Made by a program: the position numbers and the translations under genes
Shown: positions 34,687 to 44,168 of the stretch, in pieces
How the letters are laid out: each line of letters starts with the position of its first letter
How positions within the stretch are numbered: position 1 is the stretch's first letter
Assembly: GCA_002381645.1 (NCBI GenBank)
Contig: DFXE01000010.1
Coordinates: 224,663 to 288,662 of the forward strand
Origin: Bacteroidales bacterium UBA4116
Lineage (GTDB): Bacteria; Bacteroidota; Bacteroidia; Bacteroidales; Tannerellaceae
DNA: 64,000 nucleotides
Direction of reading: 5' to 3'
The notes under the pieces: generated by a model
Databases searched by the model: none
What the model was told of the DNA's origin: nothing
What the model saw: only the letters and a program-made list of their open reading frames with translations

Positions 34687-34692
34687 GTGAAC

Positions 34693-35673
34693 ATGGAAAA
34701 TAATGCAATTAAACTATTGATAGAAAAGATACTGGAAAATATCCCCTCTCATATTAAACCGGTTGACTATCTGATGGAAGTACTCGGTATGAGCCGAAAT
34801 GCTGTATACCGCAGGCTCAAGCATGAAAAAAGTTTCTCCTTTAATGAGATTGTGAAGTTATCGTCCTTATTGGGATTTTCATTGGACGAGATTGTCTCTA
34901 CAACGGAGGATATATGGAATAACGGATCATCTTCAAAGCTATGTGCTAAAATGACTACTGAAAATAGTGTTACTTCACTTTTTGAGCACTTCTCAATAAT
35001 ATTAAAACGTTTTGAAAATGCCCATAGCAGCCAGTTTATAATTACGGCAGACCGTCTCCATTTCCTTTCCATCAATGATGAGGAGCCATTGTTTCGCTTC
35101 CTGTACTATGAATTGATGCATCAATTGAGGGAAATCCCCGTTAATTACCCTTTCTCCCAAATAACCATCCCCGAAACCGTCCACCAATTAAGTAAAGAAT
35201 TTCATAAACGTTTTATATCCATAAGCCATAAAGAATATATTATCGACTCTAATTTGTATCTAAATATTGTACGTGACATACAGTACTTTTATAAAAAAGG
35301 GCTTATTTCGGAAAAAGAATTATTGAATATAAAAGAAAATTTACGAACGGCGATAAAGCATACGCAAATGTATATGCAAATGGGGATAAATGACCTACCT
35401 CTTAAAAAAAGTAAGTTTTATCTTTCGGGCATGGAAGTGACATCAAATACAGTTTACACCAATCATAATGGAAATGAAGAATCGAATTTCTGGCTATATG
35501 CTGCTAATCCTTTTGATACAAACAATAAGCGTATTTGCCATATACATAAATTATGGATAGATTCGTTAATGAGAAGCTCAACGCTTATTTCCGGGATCAA
35601 CGAAAATGTGCTTTTCGAATTCATCTCGAAGCAGTTGGACATTGTGGATCATATGGATAAGATAATGTATTGA
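34693..35673 (+). CDS. HTH transcriptional regulator of a Bacteroidota-specific type
   Basis: 326 residues from ATG at 34693; a GTG two codons earlier is possible. The N-terminal 70 residues form an HTH: YLMEVLGMSRNAVYRRLKHE, then FSFNEIVKLSSLLGFSLDEI. The remaining 250 residues are helical (LKRFENAHSSQFIITADRLH, then LYLNIVRDIQYFYKKGLI) with no recognised ligand domain. It is divergent from the two surface-protein genes at 31676-34152, so control of those genes is plausible. Related proteins often accompany cell-surface operons in Bacteroidota. Confidence 0.75.
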   Translation: MENNAIKLLIEKILENIPSHIKPVDYLMEVLGMSRNAVYRRLKHEKSFSFNEIVKLSSLLGFSLDEIVSTTEDIWNNGSSSKLCAKMTTENSVTSLFEHFSIILKRFENAHSSQFIITADRLHFLSINDEEPLFRFLYYELMHQLREIPVNYPFSQITIPETVHQLSKEFHKRFISISHKEYIIDSNLYLNIVRDIQYFYKKGLISEKELLNIKENLRTAIKHTQMYMQMGINDLPLKKSKFYLSGMEVTSNTVYTNHNGNEESNFWLYAANPFDTNNKRICHIHKLWIDSLMRSSTLISGINENVLFEFISKQLDIVDHMDKIMY

Positions 35674-35890
35674 TTTTTAACTTTTATTTAAGGAATAGAG
35701 TTTGCTACCAGTCAGGATTATAGATCCATTCTTCTAATATGTATAGCGTAAACAAAAACAGAGTTAAAAAAATATTCAGGTGTTTTGGTTTTTCAGTTGG
35801 TATAAGCAATCCAGATGACAAGATATACAATGCACGGTTAAATTAATTAGAATGTCCTTACATTTGCTATCAATAATAAATTTGACGGTT

Positions 35891-36469
35891 ATGAAATGTA
35901 TTACTGTATTTTGTGGTTCCAGCTTCGGGAAAAATGAAATTTATAAAAGAACAGCATATGAACTCGGTAAATCTCTGGCTATAAATGGTATCAATCTCAT
36001 TTACGGGGGAGCCAGTGTTGGACTTATGGGTGCCGTTGCCGACGGAACTATTGAAAACGGCGGGCATGCTGTTGGTGTTCTTCCCCGTTTTCTTTCCGAC
36101 AGAGAGCTAGCCCATAAGCGTTTAACCGAGTTAATACTCGTTGACACAATGCATGAGAGGAAATACAAAATGAGCCAGCTTTGTGACGGGGTTATCGCTA
36201 TGCCAGGTGGATTCGGGACGATTGAAGAACTATTTGAAATGCTTACATGGGCACAATTAGGACTTCACCAAAAACCAATTGGAATTTTAAATATCGACGG
36301 GTTTTATAATTCCCTACTGAAATTTGTAGATGATATGGTTGAAACAGGGTTTCTTAAAAGTATAAACAGAGAATTTGTAATAGTTGACAAGGATATTGAA
36401 AGTCTGTTAAATAAAATGCGTAACTACACTCCACCTACACACACTAAATCATTCGACAAACCCCGGTAA
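35891..36469 (+). CDS. LOG family nucleotide 5'-monophosphate phosphoribohydrolase-like protein
   Basis: 192 residues. The start at 35891 (MKCITVFCGSSFGKNE) is preferred over an upstream ATG at 35852 because a -7 element TACATTTG lies at 35859-35866, downstream of that ATG. The Rossmann-like fold shows GGASVGLMGAVADG and the family signature MPGGFGTIEELFE, plus the Arg/Lys of MHERKYKM. LOG proteins cleave the N-glycosidic bond of (cytokinin) riboside monophosphates; in most bacteria the physiological substrate is AMP-like or unknown. Cytoplasmic, probably monocistronic. Confidence 0.9.
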   Translation: MKCITVFCGSSFGKNEIYKRTAYELGKSLAINGINLIYGGASVGLMGAVADGTIENGGHAVGVLPRFLSDRELAHKRLTELILVDTMHERKYKMSQLCDGVIAMPGGFGTIEELFEMLTWAQLGLHQKPIGILNIDGFYNSLLKFVDDMVETGFLKSINREFVIVDKDIESLLNKMRNYTPPTHTKSFDKPR

Positions 36470-36506
36470 TTTCTGTTCCTATCATATTTTCAAACCAACG
36501 ACTTAA

Positions 36507-36899
36507 ATGTTGATCCCGTTATACTTATTTGATGGGATACCGGAGAGTCGGTTTATCACACTTTTCAAAAAGACGGTAATCGGATACTTGAAATTGAATT
36601 CCGGACGGTCGCAAACCGAATTAAAACAAAACGATGCTGTAGAGATTGAACGGATATATCCATTAAAAGAATTTCATGGCAGGGAAGTAGTAGGGATGCT
36701 TTTTCAAAAAGCGATGCAGGTAGCCCGGGAAAAAAAGTCCGCTTATATAATACGGCTTGGGGTTTGGGAGCAAAATGAATGAGCTTTGGCTTTCTTCGGG
36801 AAGAATGGGTTCACCGCTAAATTGCAACAATCCAGACTATTACCGGATATTAATCCGTACATGTACCTGATTTTCATTTTTGAATATAGCTACATATAG
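36507..36899 (+). pseudogene. GNAT acetyltransferase remnant with a nonsense codon
   Basis: The frame encodes the core of a GNAT domain: VIGYLKLNSG (beta4), then EIERIYPLKEFHGREVVGML (acetyl-CoA loop) and LGVWEQNE. A TGA at 36780-36782 stands where homologues normally have Arg (NERA), so CGA to TGA is the simplest explanation, and the same frame continues with ALAFFGKNGF to 36899. The N-terminal 60 or so residues of a normal GNAT are also missing. The gene is therefore degenerate. Confidence 0.65.
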
Positions 36900-36925
36900 C
36901 TATATAACGTGCAATGTAGTTGGCT

Positions 36926-36933
36926 TATCTTTG
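36926..36933 (+). promoter_or_regulatory. -7 element of the helD-like gene
   Basis: TATCTTTG matches TAnnTTTG and lies 40 bp upstream of the ATG at 36974. It lies downstream of the first ATG of the open frame (36920), which argues that translation starts at 36974. No good -33 TTTG was found. Confidence 0.45.
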
Positions 36934-36973
36934 CCGTCTCGCATTTATCTCATTTAGAAATATCAAAAGCTCT

Positions 36974-39028
36974 ATGGTGTTTAATGAATCTGAAAATCAG
37001 GAAAGAGAATACTTGAAACGGATAATTTTTAAAATAAAGGATATTATATCCTATACGGATCAATCAGTTAACGAACACGTCGATACCCTAAAACAACACA
37101 AAGCATATATATGGACAAACAAAGATATTGATCCGCATGAGATCCGTTCGATGAGAGAAAGTATCCTTAACCATTTCGCTATTGGTGAAAATGTTATTGC
37201 CAAACGGAGAAGGTTGGGTAAGATACTGGATATACCCTATTTTGGCCGGATTGATTTCAGGGAAAAAAATAAAGATAGATCCGGAAAACCTATTTATATC
37301 GGCATTCATAATTTTTATGATCCTGTTGATAAAATAAATCTGATTTATGACTGGAGATCCCCAATATCCGGTATGTTTTATGATTACGAACTGGGCGAAG
37401 CCTTTTACACTTCACCATCGGGTAAGATAAAGGGAAACATTTCGCTAAAACGCCAATACCGTATCCGTAAGGGTATGATGGAATATATGCTCGAAAGCTC
37501 GCTTGCCATCCATGATGATATACTGCAAAAAGAATTAAGCTCCGGTTCAGATGTCAAAATGAAAAATATTGTAGCAACTATTCAACGCGAACAAAATAAG
37601 ATTATCCGTAATAATGAAACTGAAACTCTGATTATACAAGGTGTTGCAGGCTCAGGAAAAACGTCTATCGCTTTGCATCGGATAGCTTATTTACTTTATA
37701 CACAACAAGGAAAAATATCATCTAAAGACATTTTGATTATCTCACCCAATAAAGTTTTTACCAACTATATATCGAACGTACTTCCCGAACTGGGAGAAGA
37801 AAACATTCCGGAAACGAATATGGAGCACATACTATCCGCCGTACTTGAAAATAAATATTCACATCAGGATTTTTTCGGACAGGTCAACGATTTATTGAGC
37901 AAACCCTCTGCCGGCTATATTGAAAGGATACGATATAAAAGTTCATATGAGTTTATTTGCCTTTTGGATAAATTCCTATTACATATAGAAAATCACTATT
38001 TTGAAGCAACGGATGTACAACTTACGAGATTAGTCACCATACCGGCCGGATATATTGATGAACAGTTCAGACGGTTTAACCGGTACCCTATGCGCCGGCG
38101 TTTTGAAGAAATGACCGATTACATACTCGATTGGGTAAGAATAAATTACCATATAACTGTTACAACAGCAGAACGAAACAGGTTAAGAAAAGAAATGAAG
38201 AAGATGTTCAAAGGGAATAATGATCTTCAGCTGTACAAAGATTTTTTCAAATGGGCGGGTAAACCTGAGATGTTCCGAATGTATAAAAGCCGTATGCTTG
38301 AATATCCGGATTTGGCTCCTGTTGCTTACCTTCATATAGCTTTAGAAGGTGTAGCAAACCGTACAACTGTTAAACACCTCTTGATAGATGAAATGCAGGA
38401 TTATACACCTATCCAGTATAAGATACTGCAAAAATTATATCCTTGCCGGAAAACTATACTTGGCGACGCTAATCAATCCGTTTCATACGGATCATCAACT
38501 GCCGGGATGATAAAAAAAGTATTTGTTACCGGAGAGATCATGAAATTAAATAAAAGTTACCGGTCAACCTCCGAAATCACTAACCTTGCACAAAAAATAT
38601 GGCCGGATAACGAAATTGAAGCTGTAGCAAGACATGGTGACGAACCCTGTATAATAGGATATAATACACCTGAAGAAGAAATATCGGGTATTAACGAATT
38701 AATTGCTTTATCAAAGATGTCTGCTGATAAGGTGACAGCTGTTATATGCAAAACAGAAAGAGCGGCAAAAGATATGTTCGAGAAAATAAAAATATACCAT
38801 ACGGATAGCCATTTTCTTCATAACCAAAGTGCTGCTTTTGTAAAAGGAGTCATTATAACTTCCATATATATGGCTAAAGGATTGGAATTCGATGAAGTAA
38901 TAATACCGCAAGCTAATCAGGAAAACTACCGGTCTGAGCTGGACCGTAGAATGCTCTATGTAGGAGTAACCAGAGCCATGAATAAAGTCATCATAACTTA
39001 TACCGGAAAACGGAATGAATTTACATGA
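36974..39028 (+). CDS. HelD-like UvrD/Rep superfamily helicase
   Basis: 684 residues from the ATG at 36974. SF1 motifs: Walker A IIQGVAGSGKTSIALHR near residue 225, motif II LLIDEMQDYTPIQYKIL near 470, motif III ILGDANQSV, and motif VI YVGVTRAMNKVIITY at the C-terminus. The N-terminal coiled-coil-like extension (about 1-60) and the FYDPVDKINLIYDWRSPISG region are typical of HelD, which binds RNA polymerase and recycles stalled complexes, giving resistance to rifamycins in some species. Alternative: a UvrD-like helicase with another partner. Confidence 0.85.
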   Translation: MVFNESENQEREYLKRIIFKIKDIISYTDQSVNEHVDTLKQHKAYIWTNKDIDPHEIRSMRESILNHFAIGENVIAKRRRLGKILDIPYFGRIDFREKNKDRSGKPIYIGIHNFYDPVDKINLIYDWRSPISGMFYDYELGEAFYTSPSGKIKGNISLKRQYRIRKGMMEYMLESSLAIHDDILQKELSSGSDVKMKNIVATIQREQNKIIRNNETETLIIQGVAGSGKTSIALHRIAYLLYTQQGKISSKDILIISPNKVFTNYISNVLPELGEENIPETNMEHILSAVLENKYSHQDFFGQVNDLLSKPSAGYIERIRYKSSYEFICLLDKFLLHIENHYFEATDVQLTRLVTIPAGYIDEQFRRFNRYPMRRRFEEMTDYILDWVRINYHITVTTAERNRLRKEMKKMFKGNNDLQLYKDFFKWAGKPEMFRMYKSRMLEYPDLAPVAYLHIALEGVANRTTVKHLLIDEMQDYTPIQYKILQKLYPCRKTILGDANQSVSYGSSTAGMIKKVFVTGEIMKLNKSYRSTSEITNLAQKIWPDNEIEAVARHGDEPCIIGYNTPEEEISGINELIALSKMSADKVTAVICKTERAAKDMFEKIKIYHTDSHFLHNQSAAFVKGVIITSIYMAKGLEFDEVIIPQANQENYRSELDRRMLYVGVTRAMNKVIITYTGKRNEFT

Positions 39029-39771
39029 TTTATTTTGATTATCCTTACGGTTGATTATATATTAATTATGATTAAACCCGGATTAAATTATACACAAACA
39101 AATGTTTCAGCAACTATCCTCCATCTATCACTCTTTATTGTAAAATTCGATATAACAGCACAATGAAGGTGAATGATCATCTTTCACACATCTATCACCT
39201 GAAATAGAGCATCCGTTTGATTCAGATTAGATTATTATCAAATATTTATTTTTACGGGGTTACTTATTCGTTACGTATAAGTAGTTTATTAATTGCCGGC
39301 GGATAGGGTATTACGAAAGAATGGGTAGAGTACTAAAAACAGGTGGTAATGCTTAACCGGAAATAAAGTTATATTTTAATTGAAAAGTTGCCATGTTTTA
39401 CCTCGCGTCTGAAATAAATCCGGACGGGAGCTATTTTTATGAGTTCACGTCTTATATGATTTTGGACGCATCCTAATCTGAGGTGAAAGATAGGTGAACG
39501 TACATCTTCCACCGTGAAAACTGCTCCGGATAAAGATTACGGGCAATCAGTGGAAGGTGAAGAAAGAGTAGCATAAGAAGAATAAAAAGAGTAATTAACA
39601 GGGAAAATCATTTATAAGAGATAATCCCGATACAGCCAATCGTAAAAAAGAATAAATTTGGCGTCGCGTATAAAAAGGGGAGGAGGATTATTTATATGTA
39701 AAGTTTAATAAATCATATTCAGGAATTTTATTTTGTAAAACTTATATTCACTCTAATTTAATGGTAAATAA
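39029..39771. other. long intergenic region with scattered GGTGAA/TTCACC motifs
   Basis: 743 bp without a credible coding frame. GGTGAA-type motifs recur near 39168, 39481, 39493 and 39554, some paired with TTCAC or TCACC inversions (39165-39200), which could form small hairpins. No promoter match was found close to the receptor gene start at 39772, although its leader must lie here. Confidence 0.4.
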
Positions 39772-41811
39772 ATGAAACAAACAAACAGTTATCGTAAAGA
39801 TGTTTTTCTCTTTAAACGGTTTACAAGGAAAGCATACAGCGCATTTGCAAGTATGCACAAGATTGTTAATATCGGGGTTTTGACCGGATGTGTGCTTACG
39901 GCTGTTCCGGCAGTCGGAATTTCGGCACAGTCTACAACAACAGAAAGCAACCAGAAGACACCAGAAGACCTGGAGCATGAACTCGAAGAAGTAATGGTCA
40001 CCGCATCACGAATTTCATTGCCTGTCAACCAGACGGCGAAACTGGTTACAGTAGTAACAAAAGAACAAATTGAGCAGGCGCCCGTCCAAAGTATACAGGA
40101 CCTTTTAATCTACACCGCAAACATTGATGTTATCCAACGAGCAGGACACGGAGTCCAGGCAGATATTTCCATCCGGGGAGGCTCCAAAGACCAAACCGCC
40201 GTTCTCCTTAACGGTATTAACGTTTCCAACTCACACACCGGCCTTTACAGCTTAGATATTCCCATCAACTTATCCGATATCGAACGTATTGAAATTATTC
40301 ACGGCCCGTCTGCATTGATATATGGTGCAAGCGCTTTTTCCGGAGGTATCAATATTATAACCAAAAAGAACGCTCAGCCCAAAGGATATGCCCGTTTAGA
40401 AGGGGGTATGCATAAAATGCGGGCTATAGAAGCGAGAGCCGCCGCGCAGACAGGAATGGCCACCACCAGTATTTCCGCGGGACATAATGCGTCCGGCGGA
40501 TATGTGGATAATACCGACTATAATTTAAATAGTATCCTGATACAAAGCCGGTTTGATATAAACAAAAATGCCAAAATTGATGTCGGTTTAGGATTTAACG
40601 ATAAGAAATACGGAGCCAACAGCTTTTATACGGCTGCCTTTCCCAATCAATACGACCACACGAGCAGGTATTTAGGTTCTATAAAAGGAGAATTCGGAGA
40701 TCAGCTTAAATTTATTCCAATCGTTTACTGGTTCAGGCATTATGATACGTTTGAACTGGTCAGGGGAACAGATAAAGGCAAAAATCATCACCGCGGAGAC
40801 ACATACGGAACAAACCTGATCATGCAGTATGAATCGAAAGCAGGAAACACCAGTCTGGGAACAGAAATAAGAAGTGAAGACATATTAAGCAATGTATTGG
40901 GAGAGGCGCTACCGAAACCCCGTGGTGAATACAAACGGTACGACGACCGTACAAATGCCAGTGTCACCCTGGAACATACCGCAAAACTCGATCATTTTGT
41001 TCTTTCGGCAGGCGTACTAATGAATCACAATACCCTCGAAAAGGGGAAATATAAGTTTTATCCGGCAGCCAGTTTAGCTTACCGGCCGAACTACTACCTG
41101 AATATATATGCTACATGGGGTAATTCTACGCGCCTCCCTTCTTTTACCGAACTTTACTATACAACCGAAACTCATGAGAGCAATTCCAATCTCTTACCCG
41201 AACGGTCACAATCCGTAGACCTGGGTGTTAAATACAAGAATTCGTTTATCAGCGGTTACATCACAGGATTTCTGATGTGGGGCAGGAATATTATTGACTG
41301 GATTGATAAAGAGATAGATGGAGAGATGGTGAGCGCTTCCTGGAATCATACTGAACTTAATACACAGGGGGCTGAAGCCGGAATACTCCTCCGGTTGGGT
41401 GATTTTGTTCCGCTTTTAGGAGATGCATCATCTCTTTCCATAGATTACGCGAGAATGCATCAGGACTGTGATACAAAAGGACAAAATTCGCAGTATAAAT
41501 TAAATTATCTACGTGATAAATTAACGGCAACATTTAACCACCGGATATATAAAGGCTTTTCCGCAGGATGGTATTTCCGTTATCAAAAAAGAATGGGTAT
41601 GTATAAAGTCTTTAAAAACGCTGAAGATACCGGAGTCCTTACTCAATACCGACCCTTCTCTACGTTGGATCTACGATTGAATTACCAGTATGAGGATATT
41701 ACCGTACATATGAATATGAATAATCTGTACGATACCCGGCATAATGATATGGGAAATATTCCCCAACCGGGTTTTTGGTTGACAGGAGGAGTCAGTTACA
41801 CATTTAAATAA
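39772..41811 (+). CDS. TonB-dependent outer-membrane receptor, BtuB-like
   Basis: 679 residues with the extended Bacteroidota leader FKRFTRKAYSAFASMHKIVN before the hydrophobic signal and SAQ cleavage site. A TonB box EEVMVTASR lies near residue 70, a plug domain about 75-195 (QSIQDLLIY, VQADISIRGGSKDQTAVLLN, IEIIHGPSALIYGASAFSGG), and the rest is a 22-strand barrel ending in GGVSYTFK. There is no carboxypeptidase-like N-terminal domain, so it is not SusC-like. The plug and leader resemble corrinoid (vitamin B12) receptors of the phylum; a siderophore or haem ligand cannot be excluded. A secreted papain-fold protein follows 116 bp downstream. Confidence 0.88.
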   Translation: MKQTNSYRKDVFLFKRFTRKAYSAFASMHKIVNIGVLTGCVLTAVPAVGISAQSTTTESNQKTPEDLEHELEEVMVTASRISLPVNQTAKLVTVVTKEQIEQAPVQSIQDLLIYTANIDVIQRAGHGVQADISIRGGSKDQTAVLLNGINVSNSHTGLYSLDIPINLSDIERIEIIHGPSALIYGASAFSGGINIITKKNAQPKGYARLEGGMHKMRAIEARAAAQTGMATTSISAGHNASGGYVDNTDYNLNSILIQSRFDINKNAKIDVGLGFNDKKYGANSFYTAAFPNQYDHTSRYLGSIKGEFGDQLKFIPIVYWFRHYDTFELVRGTDKGKNHHRGDTYGTNLIMQYESKAGNTSLGTEIRSEDILSNVLGEALPKPRGEYKRYDDRTNASVTLEHTAKLDHFVLSAGVLMNHNTLEKGKYKFYPAASLAYRPNYYLNIYATWGNSTRLPSFTELYYTTETHESNSNLLPERSQSVDLGVKYKNSFISGYITGFLMWGRNIIDWIDKEIDGEMVSASWNHTELNTQGAEAGILLRLGDFVPLLGDASSLSIDYARMHQDCDTKGQNSQYKLNYLRDKLTATFNHRIYKGFSAGWYFRYQKRMGMYKVFKNAEDTGVLTQYRPFSTLDLRLNYQYEDITVHMNMNNLYDTRHNDMGNIPQPGFWLTGGVSYTFK

Positions 41812-41927
41812 TCAGAATCTGTAGTTAAAGTAGTTATCACTCGCCTGACTTATTAATAATCAAGTCGTTGTGAAGATTATTTGAACGGGCTACTTTAACT
41901 ACCGAATCGTATGAATAATAAAAAGGT

Positions 41928-42566
41928 ATGAAAAACATTCTATTGATTTTTTTATTAATTAGGGTAGTTAACGGCTTTGCACAAGGTTTCAGGTTAGAAA
42001 ACGGCGACCTTATTTTCCAGGAATCATGTCCTAAGGATAAAGACAATCCCATTAAACAGGTTACAAACAGTATTGATAGTTATCAGTTTACGCATGTGGG
42101 TATGGTATATATAAATAGTACGGGGAAAGTATACGTTTTGGAAGCCACTATTCCGGAAGTGAAACTTACGCCTATCCATGAATATTTATATCCTTCTGAA
42201 AGTAAAGAGTGTTATCCGGTATCGGTAGTCGGGCGGCTTAAAAAGGAATATCGTCATCTTATACCGGATGCCCTGAATATCGGCCTGACATTAACTGGAA
42301 AAGCGTATGACCACGGATTTATACCGGATAATGATAAGTATTATTGTTCGGAATTAATTTATTGTATCCTGAAAGAAGCAAACGGCGGTAATGACGTTTT
42401 TCCGTTGAATGTAATGACTTTCAAATCAAAAGATACCGGACAAACAGCGAAAGGATGGATTGAACATTTCAATACACATAACCTGGAAATACCGGAAGGC
42501 AAGCCGGGTATTAACCCGGGGGCTATGTCGAAGTCCGGACGGATTGATATCATACACTATTATTAA
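41928..42566 (+). CDS. secreted YiiX-like permuted papain (NlpC/P60) protein
   Basis: 212 residues with a short signal peptide (KNILLIFLLIRVVNGFAQ). The permuted papain fold is shown by ENGDLIFQ near the N-terminus, the catalytic His in QFTHVGMVY, and the catalytic Cys in KYYCSELIY. Such proteins are periplasmic or surface amidases or acyl-transfer enzymes; substrates are mostly unknown. It probably shares a transcript with the upstream receptor gene, as no terminator was seen between them. Confidence 0.8.
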   Translation: MKNILLIFLLIRVVNGFAQGFRLENGDLIFQESCPKDKDNPIKQVTNSIDSYQFTHVGMVYINSTGKVYVLEATIPEVKLTPIHEYLYPSESKECYPVSVVGRLKKEYRHLIPDALNIGLTLTGKAYDHGFIPDNDKYYCSELIYCILKEANGGNDVFPLNVMTFKSKDTGQTAKGWIEHFNTHNLEIPEGKPGINPGAMSKSGRIDIIHYY

Positions 42567-42663
42567 TACATATCCAAGGCTTCCGGGATAAAAGACATGC
42601 TGTCCGACCGGCAGCCTTTAGTTTAAGGAGCTATGTGTATTTATAATATAATTGCAATCCATT

Positions 42664-43128
42664 TTAGTTATAGACCAGTATATATCCGTTGAGATATGTA
42701 GCAAAAGCAATCCATGCCATATACGGCCAAAACAACAGCGATGCAGTACGGTTGACAGGCCACGATTTAACAATATACCACAGTACAAGTATATCGAGGA
42801 TGACTATATTTATGAAACCAAGCAGCGGGTTTTGAAGTGTAAAAAAGAGAATACTCCAGGTAAAATTAAAAAATTGCTGGATTCCCCAAAGTGTCAGAAT
42901 GCGCTTCCGTTGATTTCCGCCGTAATTCCATATCAATCCTGCAGATATACCGGACAGCAGGTAAATAGTGCTCCATGCGATTGGAAATGCTGCATTTGGA
43001 GGTGTAAGCGAAGGCTTATTGAGGTAAGGATACCAATTCTCAATAGCATCTGATTGGAGTTGGCTTGCAATAAATCCCAAAAGAAAACCTATAGCTATGG
43101 GTATGGCGTAAGAGAATATCTTCTTCAT
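42664..43128 (-). CDS. tspO: TspO/MBR family membrane protein
   Basis: 154 residues from MKKIFSYAIPIAIGFLLGF (codon 15 of the open frame, preferred because the family starts with a membrane helix). Five membrane segments and the family motifs YPYLNKPSLTPPNAAFPI-like loop, IAWSTIYLLSGISAGLIW, and WPYMAWIAFATYLN are present. TspO binds porphyrins and sterols and is linked to tetrapyrrole turnover and redox stress. It lies downstream of lytT with 283 bp between; a single AAGACGAA motif at 43375 is not enough to assign LytTR control. Confidence 0.9.
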   Translation of the reverse strand: MKKIFSYAIPIAIGFLLGFIASQLQSDAIENWYPYLNKPSLTPPNAAFPIAWSTIYLLSGISAGLIWNYGGNQRKRILTLWGIQQFFNFTWSILFFTLQNPLLGFINIVILDILVLWYIVKSWPVNRTASLLFWPYMAWIAFATYLNGYILVYN

Positions 43129-43411
43129 AAATAACTCAATTAAATAATTATTAATAAAGATGAAACACATTATCGTAACCGATTGTTTAACCCTTCCGGA
43201 TTATTAAAAGCAATAGGGAAATATAAAAAAGATAACCTAAAACAACCTTTAAAAAACTAATACTTATATAGAAATGCTATATTGAAATGTAAAAATTATT
43301 ATTACATCACAAAGATTAAAATTAAACAGATTCAATTGACCGGTTTTTTGATAAAAAGGAAAAATACGGGTTTTAAGACGAATTATCGGGTCAGCGATAT
43401 TTTATCCCCCA

Positions 43412-44167
43412 TTACAGATCGTTTACTATCCACGCCTTAAATTCGGCCGCTTTGTTTTTGCTTATATAGATCCTTTCAGGGGTTTCAATATCAAGAGTGA
43501 CCAATAAGCGGTTGTCGAACCATATCGTGATATTCTTCACACAATTCCTGGATACAATAAATTGCTTGTTAGCGCGGATGAAATCAGAAGGATTAAGGGT
43601 AACGATTACCTGTTCCAGTGTTTTGGAATAAGGATAACTCTTACCGTCTTTCAGATAAATGGTTGTATTTTTATCTGTCGTATAAAAACAACAGATATCT
43701 TTCATGTCGATAGGTATAAGTTTATCTTTAGAAGGTATTAATAATTTGTCTTTGTATTTAGGTGTGGAAGTTAACTGCGATAATTGGGTAAGATATTGCA
43801 CTACTTCAGTACGGGTCCATTTACTGAACTTTACCAAAGCCCGTTCAAGTTCTTCGGGTTTGATTGGTTTTAAAAGATAATCCACACTGTTTACCTTAAA
43901 CGCTTCTATGGCGTATTCATCATATGCCGTAATGAATATAATGGGCGTTTCGATAATAATATGCTGGAAAATAGTGAAGGCAGAACCGTCTGAAAGGTGT
44001 ATATCCATCAGAATGAGGTCGGGAGACGGATTGTTCTGGAGCCATTGGATGGTTTGGTTCACACTCTCCGTGTTATCGACTACCTGAATGTCCGGGTCTA
44101 TTTCTGCAAGTATATCGACTAAGTTTTCGTAAGCGGCAGTTTCGTCTTCAACAATAAGTACTTTCAT
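43412..44167 (-). CDS. LytTR-type response regulator
   Basis: 251 residues. The receiver domain (about 1-120) has the acidic pair VEDE at the N-terminus, the phospho-acceptor Asp55 in LILMDIHLSDG, and Lys in YLLKPIKPEEL. The LytTR DNA-binding domain occupies about 150-250 (LIPIDMKDICCFYTTDKNT, then DFIRANKQFIVSRNCV). Its start lies 1 nt after the sensor kinase stop, so they form one operon. LytTR regulators bind direct repeats about 21 bp apart; such repeats occur upstream of its own operon and two other loci in this window. Confidence 0.92.
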   Translation of the reverse strand: MKVLIVEDETAAYENLVDILAEIDPDIQVVDNTESVNQTIQWLQNNPSPDLILMDIHLSDGSAFTIFQHIIIETPIIFITAYDEYAIEAFKVNSVDYLLKPIKPEELERALVKFSKWTRTEVVQYLTQLSQLTSTPKYKDKLLIPSKDKLIPIDMKDICCFYTTDKNTTIYLKDGKSYPYSKTLEQVIVTLNPSDFIRANKQFIVSRNCVKNITIWFDNRLLVTLDIETPERIYISKNKAAEFKAWIVNDL

Positions 44168-44168
44168 T

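Noticed and set aside
39165..39560. CRISPR array
   Set aside because: The GGTGAA motifs are short, irregularly spaced and variable; no repeat-spacer periodicity and no cas genes.
43374..43382. LytTR operator upstream of tspO
   Set aside because: Only a single AAGACGAA-like unit is present; no partner lies 20-21 bp away.
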